From Capitulum mitella (Eukaryota > Arthropoda > Thecostraca > Pollicipedomorpha > Pollicipedidae): a stretch of DNA of 64,000 bases. The stretch is from assembly GCA_030062745.1 (NCBI GenBank), contig CP099842.1, forward strand, positions 22,973,822-23,037,821, read 5' to 3'. This document shows positions 11,463 to 20,903 of the stretch, piece after piece (positions within the stretch are counted from its first letter, which is position 1; the number at the start of each line of letters is the position of its first letter). Below the pieces are notes generated by a model. The model made no database searches and was not told where the DNA came from. It was given only the letters and a program-made list of their open reading frames with translations. The translations under genes were made by a program, and so were the position numbers.

Positions 11463-11971
11463 GATGATCACGAAAAAATACAAGAAATGAGCCTGTTATC
11501 AACCTGCGATCAAATGTCCATAACACCATCTTCTATTTTTTTTTTAACGAGGGAAATTATAAGTTTTTTTTCTCCATGGTGGCTGTTTATTTATAGCAGC
11601 TGCCCATGACCACCCGGTACCAACGAAATAACCACTCATTTTCTTTGGATTATGTTAATGATTTCGTATTTAATATCTCGTTTAAATTCGTCTTAATGTC
11701 GCTCTTTGCCAAAAAACACGCTGTTTCATATAGACCATGTATTAAAATAATGTTACACAAGCTTTTGCTATCATTCGCCATGGAGAAACAACATACATCG
11801 TCCTATTAAGCCACCAGGATCTAATCTCAGCAATCGAATTAGATAGGAAGGTTTTATCGTTCGATATGAAATTCGTGCATGGTCGCCCGGTCACAGAGCG
11901 TTTGTGGTAAATACTTTACTGGATCAGTACAAAATGTATCAAATTAGTTTCACGCACGAAATAGGTATGAT
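11463..11971. other. 3' flank of the astacin-like gene; candidate poly(A) signals
   Basis: On the minus strand, downstream of the stop at 11972-11974, ATTAAA is present at 11669-11674 and AATAAA at 11586-11591, about 300 and 385 bp after the stop. Either could end the transcript. No other coding content was recognised. Confidence 0.4.
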
Positions 11972-14900
11972 CTAACCAGAGGCCCCGGGCAAAAACATTT
12001 CGGGCGCATCCTGTTCGCCAGGCCCTATCGCTCCTCCGAACAGGTCAGGATCGTCGAAATCATCCTTCTTGTCCTTCTTCTTTCCAAACCGGAATTTCTT
12101 CCCCTTGCCGCCACCCGATCCTCCTGCACCGGCTCCACCCTTTCCTCCTGCTCCACCTGCCATAGCCCCAGCTCCACCACCCATACCACCTGCCCCACCA
12201 CCCATTCCGCCGGCTCCACCGCCCATTCCACCAGCCCCGCCGCCCATTCCACCTGCCCCACCGCCCATCCCACCTGCCCCACCGCCAATTCCACCAGCCC
12301 CACCACCCATGCCGCCTGCTCCACCACCCATTCCGCCAGCTCCACCACCCATTCCGCCAGCTCCACCACCCATTCCGCCTGCTCCGCCACCCATACCACC
12401 TGCCCCACCCCCAACGCCACCTGCCCCACCGCCCATTCCATCAGCTCCACTACCCATGCCTCCTGCCGCTCCACCAAGGCCACCAGCACCGCCATCCATA
12501 CCACCAGCTTCGCCGCCCATTCCGTCCTCATCCTCGCCCATTCCGTCGCCGTCACCATCTCCTTCATCACCGTCCTGGCCTTCACCCTTTCTTTTCTTCA
12601 TCACTAAGAATATAATGAGACAGCAAAGAAGAAGGAGAAGGGGAATAAGGATCCCTGCGACTAGGAGGCCGGTTCCACTAGATTTTTTCTCCTTTTCCTT
12701 ACTGGCTTCACCACCTCCTCCTGGTACAATAACACCAGCCTCTGTAGTCGTTTTGCCACCTCCATAAACGCCAACGCCACCGCCAAGTCCACTAGAAGTC
12801 TTTGTGCCACCGACGCCGTGTCCTCCATCACCAGTACCAGTATAACCACCCCCTGGTTTACCACCCGGAAGTCCATTCGTCGTTCCTCCATGAGGCCCTG
12901 GGGGCCCAGGGGGACCAGGAGGTCCGCCAGAATGGCCATGCCCTGAACCACCACCCTTAGTAGTGCCACCACCAGATGTCCCATGACCGCCATGACCGCC
13001 GGGGCCTGTGTGACTGCCATCCCCAGGCCGAGTGGTCCCTTCGCCTTTCCCTGGTCCCTCACCACCACCAGTTGTCCCGCCGGGAGGACCCGGTGGCCGA
13101 CCCCCAGGAGGTACAGGAGGACCATATGTTCTAGGTGGCGGTGTTGGCTTGTTGTGTCTGGGTGTTGTTGTTGTAAACCCAGGCGGACGTGTTCCCGTAG
13201 GAGGCGGCTTCGGTCCCATAGATGACGGCAATGTCCTGGTTACCGGCTTGCGTGAAGTGGTCGTCGGCGGAGAGGGTAGGGGCGTCGTAGTAGTGCTGCG
13301 TGTCCATAGCGCGGTCCATGGAGTCGGCCCAATGACGGGACCAAATGTAAACGTCGTGCCATTACATTTGCCATAGTGCTTCGAGATGAAAAACAGACAC
13401 GCTATGACTACGTCATGCTCAGTGGGATCAATTGGATGACCGCCAGGCGGTGTGGGTTGGGTGGTAGATGCCCGTGTAGGCACAGTGCTGAACACATCGA
13501 CTGGAGTCGTTGTTTTCGGTTTTCTTGTCGTTGTTGTCGTGGTTGTGGTCGTGGTCGTCGTGGTCGTCGTTGGTGGTGCTGTGGACTTAGTGGTAGTAGT
13601 CGTAGTTGTTGACGTAGTGGTGGTTGGCACAGACCATATTGGCGGAGCAAAAGTTGTGGTTGCAACTGTGCGATGAGTGGTGGTGGTCGTTGTTGTTGTC
13701 GTTGTTGTAACAATAGGGGGTAGCGAATAGACTGTTGTTGGAGTTTGGGTCGCCGGCGTGACGTAAATATGCGGCCAAGGGGCTTCGGAAGTGCGCGGTT
13801 TTGTTGGTGAATGAATAATAGGCCTCACTGTAGTTTTATGTGTTTTGGTTGTCTTCGGTGGTGGCTTTACAGGCGGCTTCGCCGTCGGTGGGGGTGGAAG
13901 AACTATTGTTGGAGGAGGATGTGTAAACCGAGTCGTCCTCGGTGTGGTGGTAACGGTTGAAACTGTCGTGGTGGTGGTGGTTGTAGTCGTCGTCGTAGTT
14001 GTCGGCGTCGTCGTGGTTGTGGTTGTCGTTGTTGTGGTTGTAGTTGTAGTAGTCGTAGTGGTTGTGGTGGTAGTAGTTGTTTCCTTTTTGTGAGTTGCTT
14101 TTTTAGTAGTGGTTTGCGTTGTTGTAGTCGTGGTGGTGGTCGTTGTTGTGGTTGTGGTGGTCTTTTTATGCGTGGGAGCAACGGTTGTAGTAGTTGGTAA
14201 CGTGTGAGCAGTGGTAGCCCGTTTTTTCGTGGTCGTGGTTACGTGGGTTCGGCAGTACTCTCTTTCGTAGGAATGCTTTGTGGGGAAGAACGGTGAGCAG
14301 TAATTTTCCAGTACACACCAGGGATCCGCACTGCCCCGTGCAGTCATTTTTAGCTTGAAAGGTCCGTTCATTAGCATCCTCTTTGGGTCCATCCTCCAGT
14401 TGTACTGCAGGTAGAGACTTGCCTGTTGGGATTTGGCTCGTAGCTCTGTCTGTTCCAAGTACAGCGAAGTGTAGCAGTATAGCCTTCTCTTAAACATTGT
14501 ATCTTTGGAGGTTCCGTCCCACTCGGACTCGTAGAATGGATCTCCATTTTGATCGAAGTATGCAGTCACCAGGCCAAAACAATCGTAGCCCTGCTGCACA
14601 ACCAGCTTTTCGTATTTGGGGTCGGCCATCGTCTGTCCAGTTTTCGTACTGAGATATTCACGTCCGTTGATGTGCAAAACTGGACGTACGCACGGTCTGC
14701 TACCCTTTAACAAAATGAGAATGAATCGATAACCGACATCGTCACCAAACACCTGCTGGCGTGTGTACTGATATCCTCCCACTGCAATCTTTTCGTCATC
14801 TCGATCGGCAAAGTATTTGCTTTCCTCTCCTGCCAGCGACACCGTGCGTGACGTGAGATCAAGTTTATCCATGGTTATCACGGAATGCCGTGTCTTGGGA

Positions 14901-15958
14901 CGCACCGCGTCTCTATCGCCATCACTAAAATCGTAGTCGCCCTTTACTTTTCCCTCGCCGTATATGACGTCGTACGTCGAGCAGTGGACGTCGTTTAAAA
15001 ATCGACTGGAGCATACGCATCTGCAACCTCTCATGAAGCCATCTGATGGACATGAGCTCCAGTGGTTGAATCGAGAATATGATTCTCCTCCCATCCCACA
15101 GTCAGTCCTTTCTTTTGCATCACAGTGGTGCCGCCAACCAATGATTGCTTCATCATGGTGAGTGAATCGCACTTCATAATTTTTTGTGTACTTCGAGGCG
15201 TCGATCCAGGGTTGCCAAATGGCAAACTTTGTGACATAGATAGCTCTTGGATCTCGTGGGTAGGATCTATCGTTTGTTCCTGGGTGAAACACTGATTTGA
15301 AGGTATAGTAAGGGAGACCCTTTGAGCCAGTCTCCTTGTCCATGAGTTCATGACTTCCAAAATCCTCTTCAGTTTCCTTGCGACCAAGTAAATTTTGCAG
15401 ATTACATGCGTATAGTCCGGTTGCAGAGTTCTTATCCAAGCTTATGGTGACAAGAGGATTCACGCTGACGTATCCATCTCTGTCCGGTCGGAAGGGTGTG
15501 GGAGAGTAACCCATTAGCAGGAACAACATAGACACTAGATGATTCCAGGAACACTCGAAATCGTCACCAACGATGAAGATATATGGCCTCCAGTGACCAT
15601 ACATTCCATTTGGGAAAAATGGCAAAGAAATGTCACATAGCCCAGGTCTTGCTGAAGAATCTGATCTTGTGTTTTTAAAGCAAACCGTTACCCTGAATTG
15701 AGCTGTGTCACAGGTACTGCCGTAGGCGTCAATTTCCCTGTATTGTACACACGATTTCTTTCCAAGGTCTTCTAGAAACTTCTTCACTAACAGTTTTCTC
15801 TGTGTTGAAGGGGGATCCTTGCTGTCGAAATAATACAAGACGACCTTGTCGTCTCCAAGAGGAAAGTCAACCAACTGCTTCAGCTCGGACTTATGTAAAA
15901 AAAGGCACAGAAGAAGAAGTGCCGCAAACCAATCGTAAACTTTCATCTTTGAAATCAT
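11972..15958 (-). CDS. Astacin-like pseudoprotease with mucin stalk, single-pass membrane protein
   Basis: A single 1328-codon frame. The start is the first ATG after an in-frame stop at 15995-15997. Residues 1-25 form a signal peptide (core FAALLLLCLFL). Residues 38-330 look like an astacin (M12A) domain: a YYFD strand, C70, and RPDRDGYVSVN at 157-167. The zinc site HExxHxxGxxH has become SMLFLLMGYSP (143-153) and the Met-turn SxMHY is SVFHP (222-226), so all His ligands, the catalytic Glu, the Met and the Tyr are gone. C279-C326 is a Cys-rich patch and 345-560 an unidentified domain. Residues 573-835 are Thr-rich with near-pure Thr runs, a likely O-glycosylated stalk. Residues 890-1085 are Pro/Gly-rich. 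A transmembrane helix lies at about 1097-1119, followed by KKRK. The cytoplasmic tail has Gly/Met/Ala repeats (1145-1274), then a Lys-rich and an Asp-rich end. A non-catalytic surface role is inferred. No intron is needed; a pyrimidine tract just upstream could hide one in the 5' UTR. Confidence 0.85.
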   Translation of the reverse strand: MISKMKVYDWFAALLLLCLFLHKSELKQLVDFPLGDDKVVLYYFDSKDPPSTQRKLLVKKFLEDLGKKSCVQYREIDAYGSTCDTAQFRVTVCFKNTRSDSSARPGLCDISLPFFPNGMYGHWRPYIFIVGDDFECSWNHLVSMLFLLMGYSPTPFRPDRDGYVSVNPLVTISLDKNSATGLYACNLQNLLGRKETEEDFGSHELMDKETGSKGLPYYTFKSVFHPGTNDRSYPRDPRAIYVTKFAIWQPWIDASKYTKNYEVRFTHHDEAIIGWRHHCDAKERTDCGMGGESYSRFNHWSSCPSDGFMRGCRCVCSSRFLNDVHCSTYDVIYGEGKVKGDYDFSDGDRDAVRPKTRHSVITMDKLDLTSRTVSLAGEESKYFADRDDEKIAVGGYQYTRQQVFGDDVGYRFILILLKGSRPCVRPVLHINGREYLSTKTGQTMADPKYEKLVVQQGYDCFGLVTAYFDQNGDPFYESEWDGTSKDTMFKRRLYCYTSLYLEQTELRAKSQQASLYLQYNWRMDPKRMLMNGPFKLKMTARGSADPWCVLENYCSPFFPTKHSYEREYCRTHVTTTTKKRATTAHTLPTTTTVAPTHKKTTTTTTTTTTTTTTTQTTTKKATHKKETTTTTTTTTTTTTTTTTTTTTTTTTPTTTTTTTTTTTTTVSTVTTTPRTTRFTHPPPTIVLPPPPTAKPPVKPPPKTTKTHKTTVRPIIHSPTKPRTSEAPWPHIYVTPATQTPTTVYSLPPIVTTTTTTTTTTTHRTVATTTFAPPIWSVPTTTTSTTTTTTTKSTAPPTTTTTTTTTTTTTTTRKPKTTTPVDVFSTVPTRASTTQPTPPGGHPIDPTEHDVVIACLFFISKHYGKCNGTTFTFGPVIGPTPWTALWTRSTTTTPLPSPPTTTSRKPVTRTLPSSMGPKPPPTGTRPPGFTTTTPRHNKPTPPPRTYGPPVPPGGRPPGPPGGTTGGGEGPGKGEGTTRPGDGSHTGPGGHGGHGTSGGGTTKGGGSGHGHSGGPPGPPGPPGPHGGTTNGLPGGKPGGGYTGTGDGGHGVGGTKTSSGLGGGVGVYGGGKTTTEAGVIVPGGGGEASKEKEKKSSGTGLLVAGILIPLLLLLCCLIIFLVMKKRKGEGQDGDEGDGDGDGMGEDEDGMGGEAGGMDGGAGGLGGAAGGMGSGADGMGGGAGGVGGGAGGMGGGAGGMGGGAGGMGGGAGGMGGGAGGMGGGAGGIGGGAGGMGGGAGGMGGGAGGMGGGAGGMGGGAGGMGGGAGAMAGGAGGKGGAGAGGSGGGKGKKFRFGKKKDKKDDFDDPDLFGGAIGPGEQDAPEMFLPGASG
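12140..12525 (-). repeat. 21-bp coding minisatellite (Gly-Gly-Met-Gly-Gly-Gly-Ala)
   Basis: About 18 heptapeptide units, mostly GGMGGGA with Met sometimes replaced by Val, Ile, Ala, Leu or Lys, make up most of the cytoplasmic tail of the astacin-like protein. Synonymous differences between units argue against very recent expansion. The array also creates a Pro-rich frame on the plus strand (12069-12767), which is an artefact. Confidence 0.9.
13500..14240 (-). repeat. Threonine-codon tracts encoding the mucin-like stalk
   Basis: Long tracts of mixed ACN codons (seen on the plus strand as gtn repeats) encode Thr runs of up to about 26 residues, interrupted by His-Lys-Lys, Pro-rich and Arg/Lys-containing spacers. 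All four Thr codons are used, so this is not a simple trinucleotide microsatellite. Confidence 0.85.
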
Positions 15959-16329
15959 ACTCCAATACAGAAAAAACGAAAAAGCGTCATTGTATTAATG
16001 GACGCATAATTACCACGACAGGAAAAATTTGCTTGTTTTCTGTCTTTTCACATCGAAATGTTGCAGCATTTGGATATTTACCGACTTGCACGTGATTGCC
16101 ATTTCTCCCTCTTCTTCGTGAAAGATTTTTTTTTACCTGCGTTTGGTTATCTTATGATTGCACTGAATCGTATGAATTTTGAAAGCACATACAGTCCAGC
16201 AAAGTAACAGCTGCCCACAAAACGTGATATGTCTGCTGCTAAAGAAGGAATATCGGAAGTCGTGCTCTAACCTTTAGCACACTGCCATTGCGCAATTTCT
16301 TTATTGCAAGGCGTGCTATTAAGCAAACG
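15959..16329. promoter_or_regulatory. 5' flank of the astacin-like gene
   Basis: The region upstream of the minus-strand gene, up to the retroelement remnant. I see no convincing TATA box. The minus strand has a pyrimidine-rich stretch ending in GAG directly before the start codon, which is a weak candidate splice acceptor. Any promoter must lie here or beyond the retroelement. Confidence 0.25.
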
Positions 16330-17960
16330 TTTAGGTATTGCTTCAACGTGACCTACTACGAAGGCCTTGTTCCGCGGCTTGCTACAATGCACCGCGTCCA
16401 CATAATGCAGATAACCAAATATGGTCAAGCGGTGCCAAGGACTCCCCAAGAACGTCTGCCACCCTACCCTGGCCAGCTGTGTGCCCGGCCGGCAGTGGCC
16501 AACTCGACGACAGGCTTGAGAATGGACAAACATAGCCAAGCTTCCGGCTGTCTGGATGACAGTTCTCCCTTGTGTGGACTTTACGCGTCTGAACTCCTAC
16601 ATCCGTGAAGGTGTCCATTCAGTGTGTTCGCCCCACGACGTTGTTTCAGAAATCACGCCGGGCTCTCGACACTCCACGAAACTCGACACGAAGTGTGGAC
16701 ATTCTCAGATCCCAATCGTTCCACATCACCAGGACTATACGCGCTTAAAATGCCCAAGGGCTGTGCCGTTTTAAGTTCTGGCGAGAAGTTGGAAGATACT
16801 GCACTTTCGGTGACCAATACGGCGGACGCGGTTACCTGACACTCGCAGTGATACAGAACGTTCGTAAAATCGTGGCGTCTGTAATACGGATCGTGGTCGC
16901 CGTCGGATCCAGAGGGGAGAAGGAAGGCATCGGGCTCTTTTTCTAGAAAACCCGGTCCATCAAGTCTTTTTAACCTCCTTTTTGTACGAAAATTCGAGGT
17001 ATTTTGCTTCCGAAAGAAGTAATTTTATGCTATAGTAATAATAATCGATATGACGATTAGTTTTATACGATAATTGTAATTACGACCCACAATGCCAAAA
17101 GTTTTACATTCTTATCAGTTTTCACATTGCTCAGACAAAGAGGTCGAAATCCCAAGAGAAATCAAATTCCAGGGATAGGTTTAAATAAACAGAGGGCTAT
17201 TCGATACTTCTCCCTTAGTACTCGGTCTGGATTTGCCAGTGACCATACGACACGCACCTTCTGAACGTCACATCATCACAGTCCTTGAGCGACGTGACCA
17301 GCATAACACCACGCTGAACCTCGTTAAGCTGTCGCTTGCGTATTCAAGCGTCGACTTCTGCGGCCACGCCATTGGACAGGCCGGCGCTATGACGGCAGAA
17401 CACATGCCCCATGCCTCGTGGACATCCCGATACCTACCATCATCACCGATCCTCGCAGTCTCCTGGGCCTGGTAAACCAGCTGGGCGTCTTCGCAGGTCA
17501 GACGGTCGACGCCACGCCCTCAGCGCTCTGCTGCGCCCAACCACGCCTCGGCACGGACGTCCGCCCACGAGCAGGCATTCACCGCGGCGAAGCGGATACT
17601 GGTGAGCTACTTCGGCCCGGCGCCACCCACGCTGCTTCGGGCGGACGAGGTTGCACCCTCCTCCGCCGATGCGGCCAGAAGGCGCCGGAAGACCCGCGCG
17701 GCTTTGCGACTCTGCCGCCGTTAACGGGCAGCAGTTACGTTCGGTCGCGCAGGCGCGCACCCAGGCTCGTAATGACCTCGGTGCGGGCCGGATCCGTGAC
17801 TATGCCCTGTCGTTCTGGCGCACCGAGACCGTGTCGGTCAACTGCTATCGCTCGCGCCATGGTCGCCGTCGTGTCAGTGCATGCGGACAATCTAAGCCGT
17901 GCGGAAGCGTGCTGCCGCTGCCCTGCAGACCGCATCATGGCCGTTTTATTAGTTCACGGG
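16330..17960 (+). pseudogene. Ty3/gypsy retrotransposon pol remnant (RT to RNase H)
   Basis: Broken into frames and read in order, this matches a Ty3/gypsy Pol. The reverse-transcriptase start is at about 16560-16700 (PCVDFTRLNSYI, then PHDVVSEITPGSR and KLDTKCGHSQIPI). After an AT-rich interruption at about 16955-17225, where the YVDD catalytic block should be, come the RT thumb (17260-17420: VLERRDQHNTTLNLVKLSLA, SSVDFCGHAIG), ITDPRSLLGLVNQLGVF (17445-17495), the RNase H entry (HEQAFTAAKRIL, YFGPAPPTLL, about 17565-17645), and a late DNLSRAEA block (about 17888-17911) like the usual D-LSRAP end of RNase H. Frames change several times and the core RNase H is mostly lost. GC content is high compared with the flanks. 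No LTRs, gag or integrase were recognised. It is inactive. Confidence 0.75.
16955..17225. other. AT-rich interruption in the gypsy remnant
   Basis: About 270 bp of AT-rich DNA, including a short taataataat tract near 17034-17044, separates the two recognisable parts of the pol remnant and replaces the active-site region. It may be an insertion or a replacement that accompanied a deletion. Confidence 0.4.
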
Positions 17961-18487
17961 ATAGTCCAGCCGTGTTGAGGCGTGTCCGCGACTGCTGGAC
18001 GGACATGCAGCTTGGCGACACCAGGGATGTTCCAGGCTTGATATTTAATCATTGATACCGGCATATTCTTCTGTAACCCAAAATACTGATCATGACGTTT
18101 TGACACATTCATTTTCATTTTCACTTCTCCTGACAATTTTTTGACATCTTCACTTCTTTCCGCGAAGCACCTAGACAGTTACTTATTTATAAATTTATTT
18201 ACTTACCCATTTGTTTATTCAGTTATGTCACATTAATAAACCATGCCCCACATATGTGCAAAATCCTGGAATAAAGTAATCTTAAATATAATGTACTTAA
18301 AGATAATAATCGAGAATAACAATCCGATGTCGCCAACTGATGACGTAACACCAGACTTTCGTCCACGGTCACTGGCCTCCTCTCATGCATGCAGTTATGG
18401 AAGAGCTGTCATATGACACATAAAACATAGCGAAGAGCAGATTCATACGAAATCATCCTAAAGTTCTTTAAATGTGCAGTTCCGTGG
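17961..18487. other. Non-coding stretch, no gene seen
   Basis: AT-rich sequence with no recognisable coding or RNA feature. Confidence 0.5.
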
Positions 18488-18511
18488 GAGAGAGAGAGAG
18501 AGAGAGAGAGA
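18488..18511. repeat. (GA)n microsatellite
   Basis: Twelve GA units at the edge of the Penelope-like fragments. Confidence 0.95.
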
Positions 18512-18529
18512 TCCCGCACAGTGATTAGG

Positions 18530-18890
18530 AGAGTACTTTTATGTTTAACAACATACCAACACCTAAAGGTCTGTTGTTCAGAGCCAGGTGTGTATGTGTT
18601 TTATTCTGTACGTTGATAACTGGTGTCCGGTCTCTGATGTATGTTGCCTTAGCAATCGCCAGCCGACGTTTGTCATGACATTGCATTAGGATAGCAGTGT
18701 CAGGAGTGCTGTTCGTTAGCATGGTCCTGGTCAGGCACTGCCCGTGGTGTTCTCGAAGGGGTTCTTGGGGCCATCTTGCAGGTGCATTGTCAGGCAGCGG
18801 CTGAGAATGGTAATGGTGTGGCTGATGTAGTATATATTACAGGTTGCACAGTCCCCGGTAGTACATCTGAAAGGTATACTACACCTGGGC
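18530..18890 (-). pseudogene. Penelope-like element, GIY-YIG endonuclease fragment 1
   Basis: On the minus strand the frames read RCTTGDCATCNIYYISHT, LSRCLTMHLQDGPKNP, then after a frameshift LTRTMLTNSTPDTAIL, HDKRRLAIAKATYIRDRTPV and INVQNKT. This is the C-terminal endonuclease module of Penelope-like retroelements: a Cys pair, YYIG-T-T-LSRRLT-HL, the LTR-x-L-x-NT block, KRRL-I-EA-YIR-P-IN. The family's YIG core reads YIS here. It is truncated, with no reverse transcriptase nearby. Confidence 0.75.
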
Positions 18891-19069
18891 TGTTGAAGTG
18901 TTATAGGTTTGATTGTACTGTTGCACGTAACGTGAGAGGAAGCTTCAGGTGCTTTAAGAGTACGAATTATATATTTTTAAAACGCGAGAGGAAACTTTAT
19001 GTGTTTTAGGTGCTTAAAACTTCCTCTTTCGTTATACGTGAATACATTAAAACCCCCATTTCAACAGAC

Positions 19070-19290
19070 CGATGCAGAATGCTGTTTCAGATGTACTACC
19101 GGGGACTGCGCTACTCGCAACATCTACTACATGGGTCATAACACTAGCACTCTAAGACGCCGCCTCACAATACACCTGTGGGAGGGTGGTCCAAAGAACC
19201 ACCTTCGAGAACACCACGGACAGTGTCTCACCGAGGCCATGCTGATAAACAACGCTACATCACACCCAAGTTATCAACGCAAAGAACAAA
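19070..19290 (+). pseudogene. Penelope-like element, endonuclease fragment 2 (opposite strand)
   Basis: The plus strand encodes CCFRCTTGDCATRNIYYMGH, TLRRRLTIHL, GGPKNHLREHHGQCLTEAML and INNATSHP, the same module as the neighbouring minus-strand fragment and clearly from the same subfamily (shared CTTGDCAT). It lies head to head with that fragment about 180 bp away. The frame runs into the following (TA)n tract. Confidence 0.75.
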
Positions 19291-19294
19291 ACGT

Positions 19295-19321
19295 TATATA
19301 TATATACATATATATATATAC

Positions 19322-19353
<32 letters not shown>
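19295..19353. repeat. (TA)n microsatellite, interrupted
   Basis: TA units with two short interruptions (acatatat, cataaata). Confidence 0.95.
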
Positions 19354-19356
<3 letters not shown>

Positions 19357-19474
19357 ACTTAAATACACGATTTGTTCAAGACCAATGCGTTGCTCGTTTT
19401 GATGAGTTTTTTGCTCGTTTTTTTCGGTGTGTCTTATGTTCGTTTTTATATACAAAGGAAGATCACCAATCACG

Positions 19475-20078
19475 GTCACACTCGTAAAAACACACACATA
19501 TTTTCCATGACAGTAGTTTCGCAAGTACTTCTAATGAGCAGAAGCTGACTTGAATGACCTATAAAAAGACAATGAAAAGACACAATACTCCTACACATGC
19601 ACTCACATAGATGGCCTGAAACCACAGTTCATTTTCGACCACTCCACAGCGTTATGCTAGTTTTCGACTGCTTGTTGAGCGCCGGGGAGCGGTCGTGAAT
19701 GAGAAGGACTCCCTGCACCACCAATCTCCTTTTATGATTGCATCTCTTTAGAAATCTGGTGTTCTCTGTCAGATGTTCTCTTGTAAGCAGAGTGATGTGC
19801 TGTTGGAACATGTGGTCACGCGGGGCTTCATTTCTCAAGTGCATCGTCAACCTCCGTGACAATGAGGTTGGCGTGCCACCGATGTAGTCTGAGTTATGAG
19901 GCCTGCATGATCGGAAATGAACTGTGGTTTCAGGCCATCTATGTGAATGTATGTATAGGAGTAATGTCTTTTCTTCATTATCTTTACGTAAGTCGTCCAG
20001 GTCAGCTTCTGCTCATTAGAGGTACTTACGAAACTATTGTCATGGAAAATATATGTGTGTTTTTACATCGAGTGTGAC
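19475..20078. repeat. Inverted-repeat pair enclosing a Penelope-like fragment
   Basis: Arms at 19475-19640 and 19911-20078 are inverted copies. Shared blocks include gtcacactcg, acacacata-attttccatgac, gagcagaagctgac, and catagatggcctgaaaccac followed by agttcatttt. They flank a 270-bp loop holding endonuclease fragment 3. Terminal repeats in inverted arrangement are known for Penelope-like elements, so this may be a collapsed element end. Confidence 0.8.
19632..19905 (-). pseudogene. Penelope-like element, endonuclease fragment 3
   Basis: The minus strand reads CRPHNSDYIGGTPTSLSRRL, TMHLRNEAPRDHMFQQH, LTREHLTENTRFLKRCNHKR, RLVVQGVLLIHDRSPALNKQ. It contains the full family series from the Cys/YIG motif to the C-terminal P-x-LN, almost in one frame after a shift near 19860. 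It differs from fragments 1 and 2 enough (YIGGTPT against YYISHTI) to belong to another Penelope-like lineage. It lies in the loop between two inverted arms. Confidence 0.8.
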
Positions 20079-20599
20079 AATTCAGTTTAGATTTTCTGAG
20101 GATGGAGAAAGTATCTCTGGAACGTCAAATATAAGAACACATGTATGAGAGTCATTGGCGATTTGATTGGTGATCTTCTTTTGCATACAAAAACAAAGAT
20201 AAGACAGATAAAAAAAAACAAAGAAAAAACTAATCAAAGCAAACAACGCATAAGTCTTTAACAAAACGTGTATTAGCCCTATTCCCGGCAGGGGGGCTGA
20301 ATCCGCCCCCGTCCGGTTTTTTGTTTGCCAATTCCAGGCTTTTTAACGCAGCTTTACGACACTTGGTGACTTTTCCTAGCTATTCTTTCTTAGTGCTGTG
20401 ACAAAATTTCAAAATTCTGTTTTGCTCAGGGGCGGAGCCAGGCAACGTTTTTGGGAGGCACCTCATGCCATTTTTGGCCATGTTGAGGGTAAAAGGAAAA
20501 TGTCTGCCAAAAACAGAGTTTTAAGGATAAAACTTAAAACTTTATATGGATGTATAGCTAAATAGTTGGGCAATGTGCAGATGTAATTTTATTTATCTG

Positions 20600-20629
20600 A
20601 GGTCACTTTACAAGGTCAGGTCAAGGTCA
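20600..20629 (+). promoter_or_regulatory. Cluster of four AGGTCA nuclear-receptor half-sites
   Basis: Perfect AGGTCA at 20600-20605, 20613-20618, 20618-20623 and 20624-20629; the second and third share one base and the last two form a DR0. It lies inside TTAA-family copy C. Binding is not shown. Confidence 0.6.
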
Positions 20630-20903
20630 AAAGTTAAACTTTGTTTTTTTGCTATAATTTCAGCGCTGTTTTTTCAGATGCCAAACCCGGAATATATGTG
20701 ACATAAAAGGATGCCTTATACTTGTGTACCAAGTTTCAGCTTGATATCAGGTCGGGTCACGGAGCTATGACCTAAAATGTCAGTGCGCGTACCCTATATC
20801 GCAATAGCCATAAAATGAAATTTTTGAAATAGAGTGAATTCAAATGATTGAAAACGTTTACAGATCATATTAAATGCACACGAGATCATTCCAAGTGCCC
20901 CCA

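Noticed and set aside
12069-12767. 232-residue Pro-rich frame on the plus strand
   Set aside because: It is the antisense shadow of the Gly-rich coding repeat of the minus-strand membrane protein.
13845-14093. Val-rich frame on the plus strand (and Gln/Arg/Pro-rich frames on the minus strand)
   Set aside because: Antisense and out-of-frame readings of the Thr-codon tracts.
17443-17938. Long minus-strand frames opposite the gypsy remnant
   Set aside because: The plus strand carries the recognisable pol motifs; the antisense frames reflect GC-rich composition.
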